A stretch of DNA of 64,000 nt from Phymatolithon calcareum (Eukaryota > Rhodophyta > Florideophyceae > Hapalidiales): positions 992,001 through 1,056,000 of the forward strand of contig OZ345362.1 in the NCBI GenBank assembly GCA_977006965.1. The letters are read 5' to 3'. The notes under the pieces were generated by a model. The model had not been told where the DNA came from. It was given only the letters and a program-made list of their open reading frames with translations, and searched no databases. Position numbers and translations under genes: made by a program. The number at the start of each line of letters is the position of its first letter. Positions within the stretch are counted from its first letter, which is position 1. Below are positions 1 to 10,445 of the stretch, one piece after another.

Positions 1-900
1 CGCCAAGGGTCTTCCACCATTGGTCATCATGGCTGGCGGATCCCGAGGCATATGCGGCATCTGAAGCTGAGGCTGCTGTGCTTGCGGTGGCTGCGTACTA
101 ACAATCATTGACGGAATCGAAATGACAGAGGTGCTCAAGGGGGATGCCAATCCACTCGCCCGTGCCTGTCGCTTTGGCACCGAAGGCGCGACTACATCCG
201 TCATGCGAGTATCAGTGCGAGTCTGAAAGCTTACTGATGCCTCGCGTTTGACCGGGGATCCTGGTGGAGTGCCCGAGTGACCCATCCGGACCAGGTCCGA
301 CTCTGACATGGAACGCTTTCGAGCGCTATGCAGTCCCCCTTGCGCCTCACGCGCCTTTCGGAGGTAATATTTTTGCGCATGCGTGCGCACCTGAGTCGGG
401 TTACGCGTGCCCACGAACGCTGCTATGGACCGGACATCTTTCTGCCCGTATTGACGGAGAGCTTCCAGAAAACGTTCATGCTCATCCGGAGTCCAGTATC
501 TGCTCTGAACCTTCGGCGAATCTGCCTTGGCACGCTCCTTGTCGTACTCTGCGAGTTTCGCCCGGAGTGTCTCGTTCTCGCGTCGCAATTTCTCATTCTC
601 CGACTGCAACGCCGCGAAACGCTCCGGGGCGTATTGGTCGTAGTAGGGTGAGCTGTGCAAATGATGCGGATGGTGCGTTACCATGGGGATCGCACCAATC
701 GGCAGCGGTTGCGGTAAATGGTGTGACATGTGGTGAGCCGACGGATGCGTGTGCACCATGTGAGCGAGAGGATGCGCCCCTGACGCAGATGTGCCAGGCG
801 TCGGCTGCAACGGCGGTATACCTACGGCGGTATGCACAGGCGGAAGTGTAGGATGGCGCATTGGGTAAGGGTTCGACGTCGGGATGTGTTGGGAATCCAT
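1..900 (-). CDS. Single-repeat MYB (SHAQKY class) transcription factor, 3' end cut off by window edge
   Basis: The minus-strand frame is open from an ATG at 898-900 to the left edge (300 codons). An in-frame TAA lies about 65 bp upstream, so this is the first possible ATG. Residues 1-90 are rich in Pro, His and Met. Residues about 96-124 form a charged heptad-like stretch (ENEKLRRENETLRAKL), probably a coiled coil. Residues 133-183 are one MYB/SANT repeat starting RYWTPDEHERFLEAL, with its first Trp at 135. It ends in THAQKYYL (173-180), the hallmark of SHAQKY(F)-type MYB proteins, which in plants bind I-box/G-box or evening-element DNA. The rest is Ser/Pro/Gln-rich, as in an activation region. 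Expected role: nuclear DNA-binding regulator. Known family members have no coiled coil directly before the repeat as a rule, so dimerisation is my inference. The C-terminus is outside the window. Confidence 0.9.
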   Translation of the reverse strand, partial: MDSQHIPTSNPYPMRHPTLPPVHTAVGIPPLQPTPGTSASGAHPLAHMVHTHPSAHHMSHHLPQPLPIGAIPMVTHHPHHLHSSPYYDQYAPERFAALQSENEKLRRENETLRAKLAEYDKERAKADSPKVQSRYWTPDEHERFLEALRQYGQKDVRSIAAFVGTRNPTQVRTHAQKYYLRKAREAQGGLHSARKRSMSESDLVRMGHSGTPPGSPVKREASVSFQTRTDTRMTDVVAPSVPKRQARASGLASPLSTSVISIPSMIVSTQPPQAQQPQLQMPHMPRDPPAMMTNGGRPLA

Positions 901-2639
901 GGTCGACACGAGGTTGCGATAATGCGCGGGAAGGCTGAGATATTTACGAGGGGGATGGGTGGGTTATTTTCCAACCGTGATTGTTGTGTTATGCGTCGCA
1001 CGCCCAACCGAGGAAGCGAGCGGAGGGGGTTCGCCGCGGCGTACGGCCGGCACGAAGAGGGAGCGAATTCCACGCGGTGCGGGAATTTGTTCCGTGGGGC
1101 TGCTGGCGCATGCTCTGCGCTTGCGTGGCGGTGCTGATGTGCCCGACGCCTTGCCGGGGAGTCAACCTGCGAAGGTCCGTGCGCAGGTCCGTGAGAAAGG
1201 AAGAGCGATTTTTTAGGATTGTATGCCGGAGGGGAAAATTTACTCGGCATATGTCGTGAAAAAATCGCTAGAAAAATAACTAGCAAACTCGATCTCCATG
1301 AGTCATACAATCTCGCACGAGCCCACGTCATAGGTGATTTTTTGGAGCCGTGTCGGATCTGAGCCACATGTTACGATCGAACTGGAGCTAATTTTGATCC
1401 AATACGTCGCGCTGGACTGTTGTGAGCCATTTGATTGCACGGTGTCTAATGCCGCCCTTTTTAGTGGTATCTCGCGCAGATCATGTCATTTCGCCCCATG
1501 GGCTCCCACGGAGTTAATTTTGTCCAATATGTATAATTTCTTTTTTTGGAAAAAATTTAAAAGTTCACAAGATAACGATATTTCGGGATTTTTCGCCGGA
1601 GGTTTTCGTACTGTACACCAATGCCGCTTCAACGTGTTGGAATCCTTTTTTGGCTGCAGAGCAGTATCAGAAATTAATTTAAAATTATCATCTTGCGCAC
1701 CATGACGTTTGCCGGTTTACTGTAATGTACGGAGATACAATCGCGGCTCTTTTTGCAGCGCTTTTCGTACTTTTATATTCTAGGCTCGGTATCCTGGATG
1801 TAGACCTGAAATCTTCTGCTTTCTAGAACTGAGGCTCATCAAGCGGCTTCAAGTCGATTAAAAACACGAAGGAACTTCCTGTCTTAATGCTGAGTGAGCT
1901 GTCAATTCTTGCAATAAGCGGACTTTGCTTCCTGGCAAGTCTAGCGCAGTCCGTCTCGAGCATCTCGTTCGAGAAGAAACCCTGAGGACCGCGATTGGAG
2001 CTGAGCAGCTTTTCAAAGCGCATGGGCGGGTAACGAAAATTAGATATCATCATGTTCTCGCTTTAATATTATTTCTTTTCTTGTCGTTGTAGAGGAAATC
2101 GGCAGAATGGACAAGCATTCGTTGTTGACTTATAATGCTGCCTCTGCGAACAAGCATCGGAAGAATACTTTAGGATTCTAGATCACCTGCTTCCTGCGTG
2201 GAAGTATCTTCCCTGCCAGTGTGTGATGCGGCACTGGCCCTGAACGTCATGTAAAATCAACTGGACGATGACACCAATTCGCATGACGCTACAGTGTTTT
2301 TGTATCATACACACTAGCGTCAACTAACCAGAAACCGCGACACGCGAGAGTTGTACATGCCCGGCCATGATCTGTCCACACCAACCAATCGTTTTCGCGA
2401 GACAACATAAACTTTTTCATGAAATGTGCAATATTTTTTAGATAGAAACCTAAACCGATGGGTTGCTCATGAGTGGATTTTTGTTTTGGAATTTTTTTGC
2501 TGTGCTCCCCTGTCTGGCCCCCTTTTAGTGGCGATGAAGCAATTTATCTCAACATCGATGTTTTATCAAAATTTAATGCCCTTTCGAGTTCCTAATTCAA
2601 AATGTGGGCTTAAAATTGTATTGACTAGTACTCTGCATT
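901..2639. other. Intergenic stretch upstream of the MYB gene; no gene seen
   Basis: Short overlapping frames on both strands show no recognisable domain. About 130 bp apart (near 1387 and 1511) are two similar A/T-rich 24-mers of the form GGAGYTAATTTTGNTCCAATAYGT, which may be an old duplication. The first 300 bases should contain the promoter of the MYB gene, but I see no clear TATA box there. Confidence 0.4.
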
Positions 2640-2960
2640 TCCCCAAGTGCGCTTTGCAGCGCTTCGAGGGTCCAAGTTTTCTCCATTATGTTATATCATA
2701 TGCGATGTAAGAGCTAATTGTACGTTTCGGTGGGGCACGTCGATGAAGAGTGACTCCGGGGTCGGTTTGAGACACTGCAGTAACACTTGGCGTACCATGC
2801 GGAGCTCGTCCATGCGAAGTATGTGCAAGCCAAGTCCATCGTTGATCTCTGGTGCACATGTCGACGTAGTGGACATCGTCTTCGTTCTACGCGATACTCT
2901 TTGTGCTCTTGGTATGTACTCCGAGAAGCTCATGGGAATGAATATGATCAGTCCTGCCTC
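2640..2960 (-). repeat. LINE fragment, family H (ORF2 C-terminal region)
   Basis: A minus-strand frame ending near 2691 contains a segment of the form HILRMDELRMVRQVLLQC, which resembles the 'GHvlRM..dRlp.qvL' block found after the thumb of many LINE reverse transcriptases. The same protein block occurs at 48675-49007 (NILRLDERRLVHQVALQC). The nucleotide sequences match in two patches (2640-2690 with 48263-48312, and about 2735-2840 with 48795-48900). Read as a decayed LINE remnant. The alternative is an unrelated shared repeat read on the plus strand. Confidence 0.4.
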
Positions 2961-3845
2961 CGATTTTTTCGCTGCGCTTCGTCTACATAGCTCGATGAGG
3001 CGACAGCGGTATTCACGTCGAACAGATCACATCATCGGCGTATTCAAGCATGTTGACTCGAAGAGTGGGCGTCAGGATCCAACCTGTACTGTTCGTGGTG
3101 TGCGTTCGAAAAATCCGGTCCAGCGCAATGATGAAGCGCGCAGGGCTCAGGGCGTAATATTATCAATTGATTATGTCGCGAAATTGACTAGACCGTGATC
3201 TGATCCAACATCAAGAGTGAATGTCGAAGATTGAAAAGTTGGAGAAACCAGCTCTCCTTATAGCCCCCGCGAACCCCACCGTCGTGCAAGGCACACCGGT
3301 TTGAGCTGCTACGCTTTCCAAGGACACAGTTGACGGTCCTTGCACTGAAAATCGGAACCAAAGTAGTTGCGCAAAGTTTGTCCGACCTCGCACTATTAGA
3401 TTCATGCAGGGCAGAAAGAAGGCTTGAACTGCTTTATATCTTCTTAATGAGAAGAAAAAGCATGGACGGCTTGGAGGCGAGTGCTTGGCGTGGAAGCAAG
3501 CGGACAGAGAGGAAATCATGGGTGGTATCTCGAAGCTGCTGATTGCTAAGCGCCACATTGTTCATCAGCCTTGTAAACAAGAGAGATTAACGCACGGTGT
3601 CGGTGTTGACACGCGCGTAAACGCGGTGGGTTGAGAGAAAACGAGTGGCGCTTCCGAACGACAGGCCATAGAAGACTCTGCCACCGGTGTCTTGCTGTGG
3701 TTAACTCTGCCTTCGCTTTATTCTCAGCGGAACCTATTATGTAGTAAATCGGAACTGTCCTAGAGAAGGTAAAAATGGCGCAACCTAAAACAGGTATGAC
3801 CCAAGCCTTTGAATTTGAATTGAGTTAAATAAGGAAACACAATGA
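2961..3845. other. No gene recognised
   Basis: Short frames only (longest about 115 codons), without motifs I recognise. Confidence 0.3.
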
Positions 3846-3853
3846 GAGGTAGT

Positions 3854-4244
3854 TTTTTTCCTTTCAAGTTTATTTAAAAGCCCCACAGACTTCCGAAGAC
3901 ATGGGCAAGGTTTCCTCTGATGCTACCTACCTTTGTGCAGCTCACGAAACGTCCACCAGAATGGCGGACGGGAAAACTCAGGACTCAAAGTAGTCCTATC
4001 TCAGTCCTCTACGGGATTGTTGGTGCTTGGACTTGACCACTTTTTGCCTTGCATTCTGCGGATTAATACAGGCCTACTTCGTTCTCCATGCGTTCTATGA
4101 GTGTCTTGCTAAATAGTAAGAGCTCATCTAGCGCCTTTTCTGTTTCCAGTCGTTTTTCTCCTTCGAGTTCGTACCCTGCTAGCGTGCGTTCCACGGTCTC
4201 CATATGCTCTCTGGCTCTGGTGCCTAATTCTTCAGTCATACTTG
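3854..4244 (-). mobile_element. 5'-truncated LINE, family B, minus orientation
   Basis: The reverse complement encodes the last about 55 codons of family B ORF2 (SMTEELGTRAREHMETVER... ending MENEVGLY). The family 3' UTR follows, ending GGGGCTTTTAAATAAACTTGAAAGG plus A residues, seen as T's at 3854. It is bracketed by the 8-bp direct repeat GAGGTAGT at 3846-3853 and 4245-4252, as expected for target-primed insertion. The nearest relatives are the copies at 8860-9546 and 10446-11028. Confidence 0.85.
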
Positions 4245-4252
4245 GAGGTAGT

Positions 4253-5279
4253 GACTTGGCAACCCGAACGAGCACATCTTGAGTGGAAATACGCAAATGA
4301 GTAAAGCGCGGCAATCTGGGTAGTGCTGGGTGCCGGAGATTGAGCTGGATAGACTTACAGCCTGATCCGGCAATAGAGATTTGATGAATCACCTTTAGCA
4401 CATCTTTCGTTGCGGAACGCAGGAGATGCGCCAGATATGCTCAGCTATTCCGGTTATTTAGCAAAAAAGTGAGTGCAACCTGTAACTTAGAAGAGCCGAA
4501 CGTTTTTTTCCAAGCACAATGTGGACATCGATTGTTCCCGCAATGCGCGTTGCTTTCAAATCCCTATCGTTGTAACGCACATTGCAGGATTTTCCACCAG
4601 TTTGACTGTTTTGTGGAGCCAAGGAAAACTGTTCCCTTGTGTAAAACTGCCTAGCTTCCACGACAACGTGCAGATGTCTGATACCGGCTAACCATGGCAA
4701 CAGGACCCATTTTAGCCATAGCTTCGTACTCCATCTTTCGCGGAACAGACCCGCTCTTCTCGAATTTGTACGGGCCATTTCCGAAACACACGTACTCGAG
4801 GATGACTGTGCATCTCTGCCCTTTTCCGACTGTTCTCTTGACCCATCGCGTTCCCTAAGCATGCGTTTGTGTTTGCTCATGCTTGTCTTGTCGAGAAGCT
4901 GACCGCTTGTCCATGCCCGAGATTTCCCGTACTTTCACATGGTTTCTTCGTCTTTTCGTTTGCACTCTTATTTTCATGGACAATAATGTAGGTCGATCGA
5001 GAAACACTCATCACTATGCCAATCAATCCGAGCACGCCCTGTAGAGCAAAAGTGAAGTCGGCGGGTGTTCAACTCGCTCTTCGACTCTGATATTCTGGAC
5101 GTGCTTTCATCGAAAGGTTCCTCTGGTAAGGCAAAGACGGTGTCTTTCTTTCTTTGTTGCGGAAAGATCGCTCTTGCAAAAGGTAAGTATCTGAAGCTGT
5201 TCGAAAACTGCTTATCATCGTTCAGAAATATGGTGGTTTCTCACGGCATAAATCCTCTATAGTCTTGGTGCTCAACCAC
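4253..5279. other. No gene recognised
   Basis: A 140-codon minus-strand frame with a true ATG (4458-4880) is the longest. It has a basic N-terminus but no recognisable domain or repeat partner, and I do not call it a gene. Confidence 0.3.
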
Positions 5280-5282
5280 CTG

Positions 5283-5361
5283 TGGTAAAGTGGTTAAACT
5301 ACTTCCGCGGGTGCGCTTATGCGGCCAAGAGAAAGTTCTGGGTTCGAATCCCGGGTGTGCC
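5283..5361 (+). other. tRNA-like sequence with Pol III A and B boxes, no complete cloverleaf
   Basis: TGGTAAAGTGG (5283-5293) fits the A-box consensus TRGYNNARNNGG. GGTTCGAATCC (5341-5351) is a perfect B box. It sits in a good T-arm, with stem CTGGG/CCCGG around TTCGAAT. A three-pair D-stem is possible. The seven bases before the A box cannot pair with the seven after the T-arm, and no seven-base anticodon loop is obvious. It is therefore more likely a tRNA pseudogene or the tRNA-derived head of a SINE than a working tRNA. Confidence 0.4.
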
Positions 5362-5942
5362 TGTTTGCGGTGAAGAGTCTGACGCGGTTTTTTCTCCTAC
5401 TTTCTCGCCACGGGGCGTTTCGGGAGTGGGGTTTCCGCATTTCGCAAGGGGTTCAAGCTAATTACAGTGCATTAGTATGGCACAGAAGAAGTGAGCTGAA
5501 AAGAAAGGAGTCCAATATTCTGGACGTCCACAATGAGTCGCGAAACGTGGAACCATCGCAGTTGCTTCTGGCGGAAGCGTCTAATGACGAGCGAAAGCCA
5601 GAGAAGAAGCGTGCTTGCAATTAGCTAGAAGGGTTAACGCCCTGCCGTATTCTAAGTAGAGGCAAAAAATGAAGCACTGCTTGCTGTCCCCCTAGGTGAA
5701 TAAGCATTCAATATTATCTTGGTGATCTCTCATTCAATAAACTTGCCACTGGAGGCAGAACGTCCACCACAGCGTAGCAATAGATGTTCAACTGTTTCCT
5801 TACAGCCTGTTAAGACAGTATTTTAGTCTCTCAGCGAAAGGTTCAACCGAGTGTTGAATGGAATCTACTTCTCAGTAGCTTAAAGACCTGTATGAAAAGT
5901 TGTCCCAAGTGTAATAGAGTAACGTTCCCATACCGATCTGGG
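5362..5942. other. No gene recognised
   Basis: This lies between the tRNA-like unit and the first LINE A copy. If the tRNA-like unit heads a SINE, its body would lie here, but no second copy is visible in the window. Confidence 0.3.
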
Positions 5943-5994
5943 TTTTCGGAAAGACAGAAGCACATATCTCGCTATACTCCGCGCAAAAAGTACA

Positions 5995-7251
5995 ATGAAA
6001 AAGGGTCATCCGTTCATGGCAGTTCTCGACCTATCCGCGGCATACGATAGTGTGCCAAGGGATATCATCATGAAGAGGCTGACGGAGAAACTTCCTGAAG
6101 AGATAACAAAGATGGCTGCGTACCCGTTAAAACCATCGTGGATCACATCAGCTGGAGACGAGACAGAAACGTGGTGTATCATCGACCGAGGAGTACCTCA
6201 GGGTTCCCCGCTTAGTCCATGCATATACAATATATTCATGGACACATTCGCAGAAGCCGTCTCCAAGACAGACGGAAACGTCTCAGACAGCCCAGTGCAA
6301 TTGTTCGCAGATGATGCTCAGCTTCAAGTGAAGGCGGGACGAGGAATGCAGAAACTTTTTCATACAGAGACCATTTGGGCAAGCGAAGATGGCATGAAAT
6401 GGAACACAAAACCAGGAAAAAGCGAAGTTCTTAAGTACAAAGGGCTTCAGAAGCACACTTTTTACTTGGCGGGACGAGAACTGTATCAACCCTGGAGACT
6501 CTCGTATCTTGGGGTAAGCATGAATAACAAGGGTGTTACGGATGATACGGCCATAGCAAGAGTTCGAAATACTGCAGGATGCATACATAAGCTTCGGGAG
6601 CTTGGAGTGAATGTTCGAGGATTCAAACCGGAGACATGCATCAGGATATTTAAGTCGCTAATTATCCCGAAATGGGAGTATGCGTTACACGTGACTCCAA
6701 TGACAAATCGATTGCTCTCGGCAATCGAGTTGGCAGAGGGCTTGTTCTACAAGAATGTCTTCGGAAAGTATGCCGAACACCGCCGGGACCGAATGCGAGT
6801 TCTGTGACGACTGGGACTACCAAAGATGAGGAGACGTCATCAAGCAGAAAGGTTTCCATTAAGCCTGGTAAGACACAAAAAGCACCTTGAAGAAACAGAA
6901 GAGTACTTTGGAAGAGATGAGGACGTAAAGGAAGCAATGAAGGATATTGAATGTCTCAAGATTTATGAAGGCCTGCGACAAGCCCTTCAGAAAGCCCAGG
7001 AGGGATCTGCCACGAAGAGGAGGAGGAGAGAGGAAACAATTAAGGTATGGGAAAAGAAAGAAGAAGGCAGATCAATGAAGATTCATATTGAAGGCAAGCT
7101 ACCAGGGATCCTTTACATGGGAGAAAGAACAACACGTTTAAGGTGCCTAAGGTTGACATTCAACCGAGCATCCCTTTGGAGAAAATCAACATTGGGTGCC
7201 TACTGTGGGATTACCGCGGTGATCGAACTAGGCGCCTTACAACTTACTCTA
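5995..7251 (+). pseudogene. LINE A reverse transcriptase remnant
   Basis: One frame carries RT palm and thumb sequence, with TGA at 6805-6807 as the only stop before the transposon insertion. Residues match the minus-strand copies at 37362-38561 and 39135-41108 almost codon by codon. RT motifs visible are AVLDLSAAYDSVPRD, GVPQGSPLSP, FADD, and LSYLGVSMNN. After the TGA the frame continues as a basic segment (MRRRHQAERF..., RRRREETIKVWEKK) and the family A C-terminal block. The real terminal codons are displaced to 9897-10014, where RLTGALPGRELRIKNVL can be read. Confidence 0.85.
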
Positions 7252-7265
7252 GTGTCTATTTTACG
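7252..7265 (+). repeat. Left terminal inverted repeat of TIR transposon copy 1
   Basis: GTGTCTATTTTACG, exact inverse of 9883-9896. The next 20 bases carry a 16-bp palindrome centred on CAATTG. Confidence 0.85.
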
Positions 7266-7730
7266 AACCCCCTCAATTGAGGGGCGATTTGAAAGCTCGA
7301 AAAAATCCATAAAGCAAATTCGAAACAGATCGCTCACGCCATATTCGTAAAGCCTGGCTCATCTTCTGTCCGAGGAGTGTCCACACTACTACCTTAAATT
7401 CGCTTCGTTCGGCGCTAGAAACGAAAATATGTTGGTCACGCAGAAGTACCAGACGTGCCATTCCAGGAGAAAAACACCGGCTGCGCGCAGTCGGTACATC
7501 AGTACACACCAAGGCAGCATCTGTAAGCGGTCTTGCAGAGTGCTCCAGACTATACGGAGCCATTTCGAAGTCAAAAAAGGTAAGTAGTATGGTTCAGAAT
7601 GTACTCGGGGAAAAATCAATGGTCGTGCGAGCATGTTACATCGCATGAAATGGGTTCTGATTCGTCATCCATTGAAGAAGACTAAGATTAAGACAGTCCA
7701 AATTGTCAACGTCAAGGGAGAACGCTGACG

Positions 7731-8438
7731 ATGACATTTCAGACGCTGAAAAGCTTGAACCGAGCCAACACTGGCACAGCGCGGTACCGCCCAGGCCTGC
7801 TTACAGTGTCCATTCTTGCCAATCTTCATCGCGAAACGCCTGTTTATCGTCTACAGTCGCGAGCACATGCTCCTCAGAAGGGCACAAAAGCTTCGATACA
7901 ACCTTCAGAAGCTCTAAACGCCCTCTTCCGAGCACTCTTGCCTAAGTCTTACAAGGCCCTTGAGACCAAAAATCGCACCGGGAACTTGATGTCATCACGC
8001 CCGACCGCGAGACAAATACGTGCGCTCATTGGGTCCCAAGGTACAAGGCGAATTTCTATGTCCATTTTAGAGACGATTTTACTCTCAGTTGTGGAAACTT
8101 CGCACTCTAAACAGAGACTTCTTATTCGAGATTTGTGGTATTGGACTTCATTCGAAGTACGATTGCGTGGTGACGATGTTTCCCCAAGTTACCTGCGAAA
8201 ACTTGCTGCTTGGACGTCCTCTAAGCTGAGAAAAAAGGGGCGAAAAGAGGCTACAGTGACAGAGCCTATTAAGTTTTTCGAAATACTCGTCCTCGTGCAA
8301 GACTTGAGTTCGACGCTGAGAGCGCTTGCTGGAAGTCTACCAGGCCGAAGAAGTATCTCCCTGGCCCTTCTTCTTCCAAAACAGGAATGCCGGGGCCGAA
8401 TACCTCCGGTTGATTTCATTCAGAGTGTAATCAAGTGA
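7731..8438 (+). pseudogene. Possible transposase remnant in TIR transposon copy 1
   Basis: A 235-codon plus-strand frame shares scattered blocks with copy 2. LTVSILANLHRETP...IQPSEALNALFRALL aligns with LTVLAVEYLLRQTP...IQSTGSLNAALAGSL near 20461-20600. GDDVSPS and FFEILVLVQDL align with HDDVSPS and FFGILVLMSWA near 20834-20950. In copy 2 these blocks fall in different frames, so at least that copy is broken. No DDE triad can be assigned by eye, and the function as transposase is inferred only from position between TIRs. Confidence 0.4.
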
Positions 8439-8859
8439 ATTAGGCGACATGTACTCTGCGCAGTACCGCTGGTCCCCTCGGTCAAGATTATGTCGATCCC
8501 ACGAATGACCACAGAAAGCACACTGTGTCAAAGAGATTTTGAAGGTGAGATGGCCCACGGAATCGCAGTTCTGTGCTGTCTTATGGCCGCGTATGCTGGT
8601 ATAAGGCGCATTGCAAGTGTGGATTCATACTTAGTGAGTGCTGACTCTGCAGAGATTCAACAAGTGCGCCTATAGTTCATAGGGGCCATCTAACTCTTCT
8701 GGAGATTTTCTAGGTTCTTAGCTAGCTGTTATGCTCTGATGACCGTGCAGAGTGTCAGCAGCACATGACGCAGTGAAGGTTTTGTGAAGTGCCGGGAGAG
8801 CAAGTGTTCGATAGCATTTGACAAGCGTATTACTTGTCGACGTTCAGTCGCGCGAGAGC

Positions 8860-9546
8860 ATGAAATGCCCGAAAGAAGAAACAATCATGAATGGCAGTAC
8901 ACGAGGAAAGATATCGCCGCGATGGAAACCAGAGAGCCGTTCGGTGAAGCTGTAAAGCATATCCAAACAAGCCAATCTTCGCAAACACTTCGATCGAAAT
9001 TTCTGGAAATGGAAGGAGACCGCCTAGAATCGAAGCGGAAAAGAAAGATACCATACGACAAGACAAGAGAATTGCCAGCAATCCTCAAGTTCCCCAAGGT
9101 GAATCACAGACAACTCACGCTGCAGTATGCCTGTGGCAGATTCCCACAGGTGTCAACAACAAGTATGACTGAAGAATTCGGCACCAGAGCCAGAGAGCAT
9201 ATGGAGATCGTTGAACGCACGCTAGCAGGGTACGAACTCGAAGGAGAAAAACGACTGGAAACAGAAAAGGCGCTAGATGAGCTCTTACTATTTAGCAAGA
9301 CACTAATAGAACGCATGGAGAACGAAGAAGGCCTGTACTAATCCGCAGAATGCAAGGCAAAAAGTGGTCGAGTCCAAGCACCAACAATCCCGTAGAGGAC
9401 TGAGATAGGACTACTTTGAGTCCTGAGTTTTCCCGTCCGCCATTCTGGTGAACGCTTCGTGAGCTGCACAAAGGTAGGTAGCATCAGAGGAAACCTTGCC
9501 CATATCTTCGGAAGTCTGTGGGGCTTTTAAATAAACTTGAAAGGAA
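8860..9546 (+). mobile_element. 5'-truncated LINE, family B, inside the TIR transposon
   Basis: It encodes the last about 155 codons of ORF2 with the block KRKRKIPYDKTRELPAIL ... HRQLTLQYACGRFPQ, ending MENEEGLY with a TAA at 9339-9341. The family 3' UTR follows, ending AAATAAACTTGAAAGGAAA. The flanks AGTCGCGCGAGAGC (8846-8859) and AGTCTCGCCAGAGC (9547-9560) look like a 14-bp TSD with two changes. Confidence 0.85.
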
Positions 9547-9882
9547 AAGTCTCGCCAGAGCGTACATTTGCATTCGAGAGCAGTGTTGGACACCACGTTA
9601 CCCCTAAGAAAAGCAATGATTGTAGAGGTCATGATGACTACTTTTGTTCTGCAAAACAACTGCAGAGTTTGAAAATGCAAGACCTCGACCATTGTGTTCT
9701 CACAATGTAATACGCTTGATAGTGCAACAATATACATTTGGGACATTTCTACTGTTAGGAACTGCTTCACTATGCATGCTGAAGACATCTATGAGCTTGG
9801 CACTGTTGATGCGCTTGATAGCGAGTAACTTTCATGAGCAAAAAATTAAATGAATCTCTTCCCTCAATTGACGGAAAATTTC

Positions 9883-9896
9883 CGTAAAATAGACAC
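9883..9896 (-). repeat. Right terminal inverted repeat of TIR transposon copy 1
   Basis: CGTAAAATAGACAC, exact inverse of 7252-7265. It is preceded by AT-rich DNA and CCTCAATTGACGG. Confidence 0.85.
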
Positions 9897-10189
9897 GAGC
9901 GTCGTCGAAGATGAGTACAGAAATTGAGTCTGAGTGCAAAAGACTCACAGGAGCTCTTCCTGGGAGAGAATTACGAATCAAGAACGTTTTGAGTAGCCAG
10001 AGGACTTTAGCTTAGAGATTATCTCAAGAGCTGCCCCGTTACTCCAGGGTGAGGATTTGGGAGCTCTCAAAATAAAATCATCAAATATCCCATCCCATGC
10101 CGTTCAATTTGTGTCAGTCGAAAACTATCCGTTCCCTGTATGTTTACCAGGTACGCTGTCTGTTTTTAGACTGCTTCAGGTAAGAAGCT

Positions 10190-10316
10190 CTCTCCAGCGG
10201 AGGAACTTCACGCTCAACTAAAGATCAACCCTTTCAACAAAACACCATGAACTGGTTACAATAAGTAGCACCGATACTCCAAGCGTCTGCTGATGCGTTG
10301 GTAGCTTTTAAATAAA
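10190..10316 (+). mobile_element. 3' tail of a LINE, family C
   Basis: The segment CCAAGCGTCTGCTGATGCGTTGGTAGCTTTTAAATAAAAA followed by TTCTTCTTCTT matches the 3' end of the family C copy at 37065-37131. Only the 3' UTR is present and the 5' boundary is uncertain. Confidence 0.6.
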
Positions 10317-10445
10317 AACACCCATTTCTTCTTCTTATTCAGCCTGGAAGAGTAAGAACTCTTTTGGTTCAAGTATTCATCTTTTCTCCGAATCTGGAAC
10401 TCAGAGAATTAGCAGTTTGTCTCTCGTAACAGTACCCGGCACTAA

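Larger units (their letters stand above)
7252..9896 (+). mobile_element. TIR DNA transposon of unknown superfamily, copy 1 (2.6 kb, contains a LINE)
   Basis: The ends are perfect 14-bp inverted repeats, GTGTCTATTTTACG at 7252-7265 and its complement at 9883-9896. Just inside the left one is the palindrome CCCCTCAATTGAGGGG, and inside the right one CCTCAATTGACGG. The element sits in LINE A. The left flank ends CTCTA and the right flank begins GAGCGTC, where TAGCGTC is expected. That fits a TA duplication with one later substitution. Copy 2 (19259-21735) also follows TCTA. Both copies share a plus-strand coding block (NEN-LVTQK ... CH-R-K-PA ... TIRS-F-VKKG, 7420-7583), then KWVL...P..KTKIK..IVNV and GDDVSPS. 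I recognise no transposase family. Confidence 0.7.
5943..10090 (+). mobile_element. LINE family A, 5'-truncated copy 1, split by a TIR transposon
   Basis: Reverse transcriptase sequence begins near 5943 (GFRKDRSTYLAILRAKS). It runs through AAYDSVPRD, GVPQGSPLSPC and the catalytic block FADDAQLQ (6304-6327) to the thumb and the C-terminal block RLRCLRLTFNRA. One in-frame TGA (6805-6807) breaks the frame. At 7251 the coding sequence stops inside 'CTCTA', and it resumes at 9897 with AGCGTCGTCG, exactly as in the uninterrupted copy near 35690. The 3' end lies near 10090 and reads AAAATAAAATCATCAAATATCC, with no poly(A). Dead copy. Confidence 0.85.

Noticed and set aside
264-851. 195-codon plus-strand frame
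   Set aside because: It is the antisense shadow of the MYB gene, whose minus-strand frame carries a clear MYB repeat.
822-1367. 181-codon minus-strand frame near the MYB gene
   Set aside because: It overlaps the MYB coding sequence in another frame, has no recognisable domain and is mostly 5' flank.
5283-5361. Functional tRNA gene
   Set aside because: A and B boxes are good, but the acceptor arms do not pair and no anticodon loop can be drawn.
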